From assembly GCA_044506885.1 (NCBI GenBank), contig JBIQKC010000058.1:1-13665 (forward strand): a stretch of 13,665 nt of DNA. Direction: 5' to 3'. Made by a program: the position numbers and the translations under genes. Under the pieces are notes generated by a model. The model was not told where the DNA came from, did no database searches, and worked only from the letters and a program-made list of their open reading frames with translations. This DNA comes from Croceibacterium_A sp044506885 (GTDB lineage Bacteria; Pseudomonadota; Alphaproteobacteria; Sphingomonadales; Sphingomonadaceae). Shown in pieces: positions 1 through 6,641 of the stretch (positions are counted from its first letter, which is position 1; each line of letters begins with the position of its first letter).

Positions 1-34
1 CGCAGTCATGGAATCCCCCCTGCGTCGCCGAACG

Positions 35-55
35 TGGTGACCCCGGCAGGAATCG
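35..55. repeat. attL: attL: 21-bp direct repeat, displaced tRNA-Arg 3' end
   Basis: This 21-bp sequence is identical to 13611-13631, where it forms the 3' end (CCA, acceptor strand and part of the T arm) of a minus-strand tRNA-Arg gene. Here the match stops after 21 bases and no tRNA body follows, so this is a duplicated fragment and not a tRNA gene. Tyrosine integrases of the P4 type insert at tRNA 3' ends and leave such duplications. I infer that bases 1-34 are chromosome and that the element starts here. Confidence 0.92.
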
Positions 56-150
56 CACTCGGCGGATATTCGTACATATTATCAAGACGATAGAGTAGCC
101 ACGCGGGACGTGGGTCCAACGTCGATACCAACACCAGCCCAAGTGACGAG

Positions 151-159
151 TTATCCACA
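151..159 (+). promoter_or_regulatory. Perfect consensus DnaA box near attL
   Basis: TTATCCACA matches the consensus DnaA box exactly. It lies in the short gene-free strip between attL and the first gene, in DNA that is less GC-rich than the coding regions. A single 9-mer can occur by chance, and I see no cluster of boxes or AT-rich unwinding element beside it. A role in replication is only a possibility. Confidence 0.3.
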
Positions 160-180
160 GGAGACTGGTATCAAACGATA

Positions 181-483
181 TCACCTCTCGTCATCGGGTG
201 GCGCCGGCTGGCCGATTTCGGGCCGAAATGGGCCATGGCCGAGTCTTACCGTCCACATCGGCGTTGACAGGTCCGGCGCGTCGTCTGGATCGGCATAGAC
301 CACGCCCGCCGAGAACCGCAGATCCAACGCGCCGATGATGGAAGACACGGTCGCGAAGGACAGGCCGCCGACCGAGCGGAGCCCATCCCGTAGCGCGTCC
401 TCGCTCATGCCCACGGCCGCAGCGACCGTCGCCGTCCCGCGGGCCGCCACCAGCCGGCCGAGCACGTCGCCGAGGCGCGCCAT
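181..483 (-). CDS. HigA-like antitoxin / HTH regulator, apparently frameshifted at its N terminus
   Basis: This 100-aa ORF reads like the antidote-type HTH family. It has a helix ending in VAARG, then GMSEDALRDGL (about residues 25-35), then SFATVSSIIGALDL (about 42-55), matching the usual pattern of G-(M/L)-S-x3-L, a P/S-F-x-T-V turn and a final ALGL. A 45-residue polar tail follows. The family normally has about 25 more N-terminal residues. These appear in another frame just upstream: an ATG at 566 behind GGAG (9-nt spacing) encodes DADASAALLDAALASG and breaks phase at about 484-487. One missing base there would restore a protein of about 128 aa. Translation from the ATG at 483 has only a weak ribosome site. 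No toxin gene adjoins it. The product may therefore be an orphan regulator, a truncated protein or a decayed gene. Confidence 0.6.
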   Translation of the reverse strand: MARLGDVLGRLVAARGTATVAAAVGMSEDALRDGLRSVGGLSFATVSSIIGALDLRFSAGVVYADPDDAPDLSTPMWTVRLGHGPFRPEIGQPAPPDDER

Positions 484-716
484 GTCCCGCTGGCCAACGC
501 AGCGTCAAGGAGCGCCGCACTCGCGTCGGCGTCGTCGGGGATGGGATGGTGTGCCGGTGCTGCCATGGTCGTCGTCTCCGCGCCAGTGAGTACCGCGCTC
601 GCTCGCCGTCGTCACGGGGGTTTGTGGCCATGGCGGGATTCACCAGCACCGCGCGACGTGTACGGATCAAGGCGCGTGTGCCACCATGGATGGGTAGCGG
701 GCGGGAGGTCGAGCGC
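484..716. other. Mostly non-coding stretch between left HTH gene and Pro-rich ORF
   Basis: Bases 484-566 hold the out-of-frame N-terminal part of the antitoxin-like gene on the minus strand, with a plausible ribosome site just above 566. From about 580 to 716 I see no convincing gene, terminator or repeat. The overlapping plus-strand ORFs are Arg-rich and look like high-GC shadows. Confidence 0.5.
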
Positions 717-860
717 ATGTCGGGACAGCAGTCGCAACCACCACGGCCACCGGCCGCGCCGCCACAGCGTCCACCGCCAGCAACGACGCCGAGCCGCAAC
801 AATCCGTCGCCCCCGCCGCCCTCACCGCCGCCGCCGAGCAACCCCTTTCGAAAGGGCTAG
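717..860 (+). CDS. Possible 47-aa proline-rich small protein
   Basis: This would be the only plus-strand gene in the element. The ATG at 717 follows GGGAGG with 8-nt spacing, a good ribosome site. The product is about 40% proline, with PPRPP and PPPPSPPPP runs and a basic FRKG end. It has no recognisable domain and would be disordered. It converges on the membrane-protein gene, and the two stop codons share the palindromic CTAG at 857-860. Proline runs arise easily in GC-rich DNA, so this may be a chance ORF. The ribosome site is the main support. Confidence 0.3.
   Translation: MSGQQSQPPRPPAAPPQRPPPATTPSRNNPSPPPPSPPPPSNPFRKG
843..856. repeat. Perfect 14-bp palindrome at convergent gene ends
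   Basis: CCCTTTCGAAAGGG is self-complementary and sits one base from the stop codons of the genes on both strands. As RNA it could form only a 5-bp stem with a TCGA loop, and there is no T-tract. A weak bidirectional terminator or a protein site is possible. It is reported mainly for its position. Confidence 0.3.
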
Positions 861-1348
861 AGGCCGGCGAGGTACGCGGCGACGCCAGCCACGGGCGCGA
901 GGCCGGCGATGCAGAGACCGGCGTTGAACCACCGCGAGGCGGCGGCCAGCGCCTGCCGGTTCGCGTCGATCCTCATCTGCACGTCGGCGATGGCGAACCG
1001 CTTGAGCCACACGGGATCGTCCGTGCCGCTCTCGCAGAGTAGGCGCGGCTCATACCCGCCGACGTGGAAGTCAATCGGCCGCGCCGACCACGCGACGAGC
1101 AGGGCGGCCACGAACAGGAGCGCGGCCGTGGCGACGAACGGGACGGTCAGCCCATTTCCGGTGTTGGGGATGGCCGCCGCGGCGGCGAGCAGGGCGACAG
1201 CACCGGCACCGAGAATGCCGGTCATGGTCCCGCCGCGCTGGTCGGCCGCAAGCGCCAACTGGACGGTGCCCGCAAGACACGCCTCGCCTTGCCGCAGGAT
1301 CTCGTCTACGGCCGCCGCCGGCACTTTGGTCGCGTCGAAGTCGGTCAT
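857..1348 (-). CDS. Three-pass membrane protein, unknown function
   Basis: A 163-aa protein starts at the ATG at 1348, behind AGGAGG with 5-nt spacing, 25 bp after the tape measure stop. It is probably the last gene of the long operon. A soluble N-terminal helix (about residues 1-43) ends in LAADQRGGTM and is followed by hydrophobic segments at about 44-60 and 66-88. A soluble loop of about 50 residues with a helical region then leads to a third segment at about 141-163 that runs to the C terminus. The layout (helix with an A-D-x-R motif entering TM1, a short hairpin, a cytoplasmic helix, a final TM) recalls PycTM/SLATT-type membrane effectors, but that is a loose resemblance. Being last in a morphogenesis operon also allows a holin-like lysis role. 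Neither function is established. Confidence 0.8.
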   Translation of the reverse strand: MTDFDATKVPAAAVDEILRQGEACLAGTVQLALAADQRGGTMTGILGAGAVALLAAAAAIPNTGNGLTVPFVATAALLFVAALLVAWSARPIDFHVGGYEPRLLCESGTDDPVWLKRFAIADVQMRIDANRQALAAASRWFNAGLCIAGLAPVAGVAAYLAGL

Positions 1349-1373
1349 GTCCGCCTCCTGCCGGCGACGCCCC

Positions 1374-3662
1374 TCAATCGTTGAGCGCGGACAGCGCGTC
1401 CGCCTGTCGCGAGGCGGATATCTTCCGCACCTCGGCATTGATCATCCCCTGCGCCTGTTCGGCCGTGAAGCCGGGCGGGACCGTGATGTTGACGGCGCCG
1501 ACGTGCGTGCTCGCGTCTATGCTCTGCGGCTCATGCACAAGCAGCGGCTCCGGCGCGACGAATTTGCCGGTCTGCACACTGCCCGCCTGCACCGATCCCG
1601 CCTCCATGCGCTCCGTCCGCTGCGGCCCCGACGTGAGGTCGGGGGCGCCGGAACGGAACTCGGGCACGGCCACGGATGCGGGCATCCGAGGCGCGAGGTC
1701 CGGCGTGTACATGGCCGGGGCCTGCACCTCGGGCAGATGCGCGTCGGGGCCGGATACTCCGGGCGTCGTCAGCGTCGGGATGTCCGCCTGCAGCCCCGCC
1801 GAGGCCGCGGCGCGGATGCGGTCGTTCTCCGCATACAGGCGGGCGCGCTCCGCGTCCGCGGCCCGGCGACGCTCCGACTCCTCGCGCGCCACACGCTCGG
1901 CGGTGTCGGCGCCGGACTCAAGGAGCCAGCCCACGACGCTGGTACCGGTTGCTGCCATGGCCGCATCGTCGCCGGCCTTCTTGGCGCGCGCGGCGATCTC
2001 GTCGTCGGTGAGGACGCGCGCCGTCACCTCGATCCCAAGCTGCTCCTTGACCCAATCAGGCATCCACTCGGTAAGCGCTGCGATGGAGTCCGCCAGCCAC
2101 GTCGTGAGGTCCGCCCATGCCTCCGCGAGCCCGTCCAAGAGCGATTGGACAATGCGCCGGCCCACCTCGGCAAGGTCGATATCGAACATGCCGGCGAACC
2201 CGGTAAGCTGGTCCACCGCCCACGTCTTGACCACGCTCATGCCGGCAATGAGGCCGTCGATGAAGCCGCCGATCAGGTTGGCCCCGATGGCGATGAGGTC
2301 GAGCCCGGTGAAATACTCGATGACTTCGTTCATGCCGCGCGCGACGTGTACCAGCGGATTGAACTCCTTCAGCACGGCCACCACGCCGTCGAGCCAGCCG
2401 GTTTCAAAGGCGGACGTGACCCGATTCCATAGCCCGGCCCAATAGTCCACGAACTCATCCCACCGCTTGATCAGCGTGTAGACGGTGCCGCCGATGGCGG
2501 CGAGGCCGAGCACCACCCACCCGAGCGGCGTGGCCAGCAGCGCGGCAGAGAGGGACACAAGCGGCGGAATGAGCCCGAGGATGGCAGCGACCAGCGGTCC
2601 GGCGATGTAGACGCCGAGCAGCGTCAGCGCAGCCATGGCAGGCCCGCCAAGGAAGTTCACCAACGGCTTGATCCAGTCGTAGACCCGGCCGATGGAATCC
2701 CCGAACGACGCCATCGATTTCCGAAGCTCGCTCGTCGGGTCCAACAGGTCTTCGAGGAAGCCGGCGAACCGCTGCACCCACTCGGTGATGGTCGACTTGA
2801 TGAGCTTCTGGTTGGCATCGTACCAGTCGCTCAGCTTCTCCACGAAATCGGTCATCGGCGGCAGCAACTGCGCCCCGATGGTCCGTGCGATGCCATCGAT
2901 CCGAAGCTGCAGGAGGTCGAGGCTCGTTCGGAACCCGCGGCCCGCTTCAATCGCATCGGCGCCGAGGACGGCGCCGGCATCAATCGCCGACTGCGCCAGC
3001 GTGTCGTAGCCCTTTGCGTTGTCGAGCAGCAGCGGCAGCAACAACGACGAGTCGGAGGCGATAGCCTCCATGTAGAACACCATGTCGGAATGCGAGAGCC
3101 CGGCCTTTTCGAGCGACTGGACGTAGAGCCGGAGCGCGTCCGAGCCCGACAGCCCCTCAAACGCCTTCTTCGTGATCCCGACCTTCGGCGCCACTTTCTC
3201 GAAGAAGTCGGCCATGGCGCCGCCGCCGGTCTGCATGAAGTCGCCGATCTTGTCCTGCACATCCTTGAGGATGTCGGCGAACTTGTCCTGCTCGATGCCA
3301 ACCGTCTTGGCCGCGAAGGAGTACGCCTGAAAGCCCTCGACGCTCATGTTCGTGAGCGTGGCTAGGTTCGCGATCTGCTTGCTCGCGTCGGCGACGCTCC
3401 GCGCCAGCCCGAACGTCAAAGCCGCGATGCCGCCGCCACCCACGCCGATCAGCGCCCCGAACATGCCGAGCCGCCGCGTGCTCTCCGCAAGGGCCGGGCC
3501 AAGCCGCGACACCGCCGCGCCGAGCGCCCGAAACCGCGTCGAAAGCCGGTCAAGGCCGAGTCTCGTGCCGAACGACTTGAAGCGGTTCGCGATGCGATTG
3601 ATCGGCCCCGTGATGCGGTCGATGAGCGTGAGCGCAACTTGCGCCTCGGCGGTGGCGGTCAT
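1374..3662 (-). CDS. Phage tail tape measure protein
   Basis: This 762-aa protein would act as the ruler that sets tail length and is later ejected with DNA. It begins with a helical segment containing DRITGPINRI and RLGMFGALIGVG, as in Mu-like tape measures. A conserved-looking block follows at about residues 95-280 (NMSVEGFQAYSFAAKTVG; LSGSDALRLY; DGIARTIGAQLLPPM). A long hydrophobic stretch at about 335-398 matches the membrane-active part of this family. The C-terminal third has a charged coiled coil (about 590-640), a Pro/Ala-rich linker with GSVQAGSVQTG, and a short folded end. The ATG overlaps the protease stop (ATGA), with AAGGAG 8 nt upstream. At about 1.5 angstroms per residue it would specify a tail of roughly 110 nm. 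No tube, sheath, chaperone or baseplate genes are present, so it must act on helper tails or be a remnant. Confidence 0.92.
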   Translation of the reverse strand: MTATAEAQVALTLIDRITGPINRIANRFKSFGTRLGLDRLSTRFRALGAAVSRLGPALAESTRRLGMFGALIGVGGGGIAALTFGLARSVADASKQIANLATLTNMSVEGFQAYSFAAKTVGIEQDKFADILKDVQDKIGDFMQTGGGAMADFFEKVAPKVGITKKAFEGLSGSDALRLYVQSLEKAGLSHSDMVFYMEAIASDSSLLLPLLLDNAKGYDTLAQSAIDAGAVLGADAIEAGRGFRTSLDLLQLRIDGIARTIGAQLLPPMTDFVEKLSDWYDANQKLIKSTITEWVQRFAGFLEDLLDPTSELRKSMASFGDSIGRVYDWIKPLVNFLGGPAMAALTLLGVYIAGPLVAAILGLIPPLVSLSAALLATPLGWVVLGLAAIGGTVYTLIKRWDEFVDYWAGLWNRVTSAFETGWLDGVVAVLKEFNPLVHVARGMNEVIEYFTGLDLIAIGANLIGGFIDGLIAGMSVVKTWAVDQLTGFAGMFDIDLAEVGRRIVQSLLDGLAEAWADLTTWLADSIAALTEWMPDWVKEQLGIEVTARVLTDDEIAARAKKAGDDAAMAATGTSVVGWLLESGADTAERVAREESERRRAADAERARLYAENDRIRAAASAGLQADIPTLTTPGVSGPDAHLPEVQAPAMYTPDLAPRMPASVAVPEFRSGAPDLTSGPQRTERMEAGSVQAGSVQTGKFVAPEPLLVHEPQSIDASTHVGAVNITVPPGFTAEQAQGMINAEVRKISASRQADALSALND

Positions 3663-4756
3663 CGCGTCGTCTCCTTGCGCTTGCCGCCAAGCCCACGCGC
3701 GAAGGCAGCGTGGACACGGTCGGTCGAGGTCTTCGGCTTCGTGGCGGCGCCCTTCTGGCGCGCCGCGACCTTGGTGGGCACCCGCCGCGCCTCGGGCTCG
3801 TCGTCGTCGTAGGACACGCTCGCCCCTCCGCCGTGCACATGGTTCGCGAAGTCCGTCAGCGCCTCGTCCAGCGTCCCCACCTCATCGGCGAGGCCAGACT
3901 CAACGGCCAACCGGCCGCGATACATGTCGGCCTTTGTAGCCCGGACAGCCGCGGCAGCCATTCCACGATTGTGCGATACGAGACGCACGAACATGTCCAT
4001 GAGGTGGTCAACGTCGGCCTGCACCCGAGCCCGAGCGTCATCGCCCAACGGCTCGTGCATGTTCCCCTCAACCTTGTGGTCCCCGGCATAGATGTACGTC
4101 CACCGCACACCAGCCCGCTCGTCCGCCCCGCTCACATCGACATGCGCCGCGACCACGCCGATGCTGCCGACCACCGCCGTCTGCGCCAGCCATATCCGTT
4201 CGGCCGCACTCCCGATGGCGTACCCCGCCGACGCCATCAACTCGTTGGCGTGCGCCCACACCGGCTTGCCGCTCGACTCGCTCGCGTCGCGAATGTACCC
4301 GGCAAGGTCGAACACGCCGCCGGCCTCGCCGCCGGGCGTGTCCAGTTCCAGCATCAGACCGCGCACGCTGCCATCCGACAGGATCTCTGTGACCGCATCC
4401 GAGATCATGCCGTAGCTCGCCATGCCGCACGCTGCGTCGAGCCAGCTACCCCGACGCACGAGCGTGCGGACGATGGGCAGAACCGCGATGCCTTCCCCCG
4501 CCATGTAGCCGCCGCCGATGAACCGGGACCGTGTCGGCTCCACGGCCGGCGCGGGCATGGGGCCGGCGAAGCCGTCGAGGATGCGCGGGCCGACCAGCGA
4601 CAGCACCGTGTCAAGCTGATGCCGGTCGAACATCAGCGGCGTGTTGAACACCAGCCCGGCGACACGTGGAAGATCTACCGCCATGGCTCGGCGCTTCGGC
4701 GCGGGCGCGCTCGACGCCGGGCCGGTCGGCATCGTGCGGCTGGTCGGGGCGGTCAC
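3659..4756 (-). CDS. S49 family capsid protease (SppA-like, lambda C type)
   Basis: A 365-aa serine protease of the ClpP/SppA fold that processes phage proheads. From the GTG at 4756 it shows LELDTPGGEAGG (about residues 137-147), the nucleophile in NELMASAGYA (Ser176), GSIGVV (197-202) and the general base in YAGDHKVEGN (Lys228), followed by GLADEVGTLDEAL. GTG is chosen because AGGAG lies 8 nt upstream and because it overlaps the TGA of the terminase-like gene. Upstream sequence in the same frame is open only because that gene is frameshifted, which gives an artificial-looking 564-aa fusion. After the protease domain comes a disordered basic tail ending in the motif DRVHAAFARG (346-355), shared with two other proteins here. 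Unlike many phage S49 proteases it lacks a C-terminal scaffold segment, and the 138-aa protein upstream may supply it. Confidence 0.93.
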   Translation of the reverse strand: MTAPTSRTMPTGPASSAPAPKRRAMAVDLPRVAGLVFNTPLMFDRHQLDTVLSLVGPRILDGFAGPMPAPAVEPTRSRFIGGGYMAGEGIAVLPIVRTLVRRGSWLDAACGMASYGMISDAVTEILSDGSVRGLMLELDTPGGEAGGVFDLAGYIRDASESSGKPVWAHANELMASAGYAIGSAAERIWLAQTAVVGSIGVVAAHVDVSGADERAGVRWTYIYAGDHKVEGNMHEPLGDDARARVQADVDHLMDMFVRLVSHNRGMAAAAVRATKADMYRGRLAVESGLADEVGTLDEALTDFANHVHGGGASVSYDDDEPEARRVPTKVAARQKGAATKPKTSTDRVHAAFARGLGGKRKETTR

Positions 4757-5353
4757 GTCGCGATCTCCTGCGCCTTGTTCAGCACGTCGCGCAGCCGTCC
4801 CGGTCGGACAGCGGCGTCGATGTCGTCCCAGTCGGACTGCCCGACCGTATCGCCAGCGATGTAGAGGTCGCAGGGCGGCATACAGGGCGGCACGGCTCGG
4901 AGGCAGCGCCACCGCGAGCAGTTCATCAATGAAGCCCTCAACCACGATGGCGAGCGCGTCCGTCGCCGCCGGGAGGTCCACATCCAGTTCGCGCGCCAGC
5001 ATGGCGCCGTAGCGCGCCGGGATATTCCGCGCTGCGACTTCCGTCGTGCGGCGTGTGAGCCGGATCATCGCCAGCGCCTCGACCTTCGGGATCAACGCGC
5101 TCCTCTTTTCCGCAAGCCGAAACTCGCGCTCCTTCGCGAGCGCCGCCGCAGCGCGGGTCTGCGCGGCCCGAAGCTCGCCTTCCTTGCCGGGGTTTGCGCG
5201 ATCAATATTCGCTTCGACCCACGCCAGCGCCTCGGCTTTCCGAACCTTCCCATCCGCCGTGACGGGCAGGCCAGCCGTAACCAGTTGCGAGACGCGCGAA
5301 CGGCTGACGCCAAGGGTGGCGGCAAACTCGCTCTTGGTGATCAGGTCGGCCAC
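4753..5353 (-). pseudogene. Nu1-type terminase small subunit, apparent single-base frameshift
   Basis: From the GTG at 5353 (AGGA 8 nt upstream) the protein opens with a winged-HTH segment, ITKSEFAATLGVSRSRVSQ through EALAWVEANI (about residues 5-49). A charged helical linker (about 58-95) and a helical region ending FIDELLAVALPPSRAALYAAL (about 160) follow. This is the Nu1-like small terminase pattern: DNA recognition, then oligomerisation. After about 4870-4885 the frame turns Arg-rich. The next frame instead encodes DLYIAGDTVGQSDWDDID and ends AQEIAT-TGA at 4753, with GTGA overlap to the protease start. The 601-nt span is one base too long for a 199-aa protein. I therefore read it as a one-base insertion (mutation or sequencing error). 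A programmed +1 shift, or a true fusion to the protease, are alternatives. Confidence 0.72.
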
Positions 5354-5371
5354 GCGATCAATCCTGTGCAG

Positions 5372-5500
5372 TTAAGGCAATCTTCGGAGGGAATTTCTGC
5401 GTTCTGACGCTAGCGAAATCGTGCGCTGCTGCGTCCCCCGTACCTCCCGGCCGTCACCGGAGTACCTTTTGATCGCCGGGGCAGGCGGAGCGGGCGGCAT
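5372..5500 (-). CDS. Possible 42-aa small protein between decoration and terminase genes
   Basis: The ATG at 5500 overlaps the stop of the decoration gene (TGATG), so it could be translated by coupling. The ORF fills most of the gap before the terminase-like gene. The product starts MPPAPPAPAIKRYSGDGREV, is basic, and ends RRNSLRRLP. It has no recognised domain, membrane segment or independent ribosome site. Coupling and gap-filling are its only support, so it may be a chance ORF. Confidence 0.35.
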   Translation of the reverse strand: MPPAPPAPAIKRYSGDGREVRGTQQRTISLASERRNSLRRLP

Positions 5501-6156
5501 CAGTAACGAACGACGATTCCAAGCTCGGCGAGCTTGGCCGCGGCGCCCTTGATCTGGTCGTCGGTGTAGCCTTCGGGCCAGACCAGTTCGTGCCCGTTGA
5601 CGGTCGTGTGCCGGACGTTGACGACGCCGGTCACATCAGCCTCGGCCGCGTCATAGGCGCCGAAGCAGATGGCCGCGGGTTGCTCGCCGCTCGTCAGCGG
5701 CGAGTATTTCACGACGCCGGTCACTGTCACGTCGAAGCCGTCGCCGATCACGAACGCGGTGGCGCCTTGCGTGAGCGTGAACTTGACGTGCCGGTCGACC
5801 GTCGCCTCGTCCTCGTCGTCGCCGCCGATGCCGTATACGCCGCTGATCCTGCCGTCCGGGTCGGTGACTCGGAACTCGCCGGGGGCGACGAACCGCACCT
5901 GATAGGTGCCCGACTCTGCGCCCGATAGGATCGGTATCGCGTCCAGCACGAGCGTGCCCGTTCCGGTGTTGCCGCCGGACTTCACGGCCGAGATTGCATC
6001 GCCGACCAGATGGCGAGCGAGCACCATCCCCGGCACGTAGTCGGCACCCTCGGCGAGCGTCACAGACTCGCGCGAGTAGTACGGGCCATCGGCACCGGCC
6101 GACTCGCCAATTATGTATCCGCCTACGCGACGGCCGGTGTTGGTCAGGACGGGCAT
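5500..6156 (-). CDS. Head decoration protein (lambda gpD-like, HDPD family)
   Basis: This 218-aa protein would trim the outside of mature heads at the three-fold positions and stabilise them around packaged DNA. The start is ATG 6156, with AGGAG 6 nt upstream. The N terminus (YIIGESAGADGPYYSRESVTL, then YVPGMVLA) and the C-terminal half (YSPLTSGEQPAAICFGAYDA to the end) match the usual decoration domain. Between them, about residues 58-148, sits an insert with GGNTGTGTL, TDPDGR and an IGDGFDVTV strand, a beta-rich module seen in long members of this family. The gene lies between a scaffold-like gene and the packaging/protease pair. No major capsid gene follows, as it would in a lambda-like head cluster, so the protein would have to bind a helper capsid. 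Confidence 0.9.
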   Translation of the reverse strand: MPVLTNTGRRVGGYIIGESAGADGPYYSRESVTLAEGADYVPGMVLARHLVGDAISAVKSGGNTGTGTLVLDAIPILSGAESGTYQVRFVAPGEFRVTDPDGRISGVYGIGGDDEDEATVDRHVKFTLTQGATAFVIGDGFDVTVTGVVKYSPLTSGEQPAAICFGAYDAAEADVTGVVNVRHTTVNGHELVWPEGYTDDQIKGAAAKLAELGIVVRY

Positions 6157-6172
6157 GGGTCGCTCCTAAAGA

Positions 6173-6589
6173 CTACTTGCGCCGCGGACGTGCGGCGGGG
6201 TCGATGCGGTTCGGGTCGGGCGTCTGTGACGCGCGAGACGGTCCCCCGCCTGTCAGGCCGCGGCGGAACGCGGCGCGGGTGCGCTCCCCGGCGGCGGCGG
6301 AAGACGGCGCGGGATCGTGTGGTGTAGGCGCGTATCCGGTGATCGTCTCGCGCTTCTCGTCAGCCTCGGCCGCGGCGTCGAGGACGGCGCGCCGGGCGGC
6401 AGCGAGACTCGTGCCTTTGCGGATCGCGGCCTGCGCATCGAAGGTGACGCCAAGCCGGGCTGCCATGTTCACGAGGCCGTGCATCTGGACGGCATGCGCC
6501 CGGATGTCCTCGACGGTGTCGGGTGCCGCGTCGGAAAGATCGCCCGCGGGACGATCAAGCCACGACTGCGCTTCGTCCTCGACTGCCAT
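6173..6589 (-). CDS. Stand-alone scaffold-like protein with shared C-terminal motif
   Basis: A 138-aa protein from the ATG at 6589, behind AGGAG with 6-nt spacing. Its middle (about residues 26-85) is helical. AARLGVTFDAQAAIRKGTSL and AAARRAVLDAAAEADE there resemble the helix pair in the scaffold segment of phage prohead proteases and protease-capsid fusions (an AG-x-x-L-A...I-x-x-G-T/A-S-x-x-x-A/V-R-A-x-L-L-D-A pattern). An Ala/Pro/Ser linker leads to the motif ERTRAAFRRG (102-111) and a basic disordered tail. The same motif ends the S49 protease and the 107-aa protein. Placement directly before the decoration gene fits a scaffold or assembly role. The family call rests on remembered motifs and is unproven. 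It could also be an unrelated helical phage protein. Confidence 0.78.
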   Translation of the reverse strand: MAVEDEAQSWLDRPAGDLSDAAPDTVEDIRAHAVQMHGLVNMAARLGVTFDAQAAIRKGTSLAAARRAVLDAAAEADEKRETITGYAPTPHDPAPSSAAAGERTRAAFRRGLTGGGPSRASQTPDPNRIDPAARPRRK

Positions 6590-6641
6590 CGCCCACTCCT
6601 TCGTTTGGTGTTCAAGGCCCGCGTCGGCCGTCGTCCACGAC

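Noticed and set aside
35..55. A second tRNA gene at the left end
   Set aside because: Only the terminal 21 bases match. No T loop completion, anticodon arm or D arm follows on either side.
909..2432. A 507-aa plus-strand ORF, and a 354-aa one at 1381-2445
   Set aside because: Both lie opposite the well-supported tape measure and membrane-protein genes, are Arg/Gly/His- or Ser/Ala-rich without domains, and arise from high-GC third positions.
3710..4864. A 384-aa plus-strand ORF rich in Arg, His and Val
   Set aside because: It is antisense to the S49 protease, which has clear catalytic motifs, and has no recognisable domain.
3659..5353. A genuine terminase-protease fusion protein of 564 aa
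   Set aside because: The linker is Arg-rich shadow sequence, while the other frame holds natural-looking sequence ending at a GTGA overlap with a protease start that has its own ribosome site. Kept only as an alternative.
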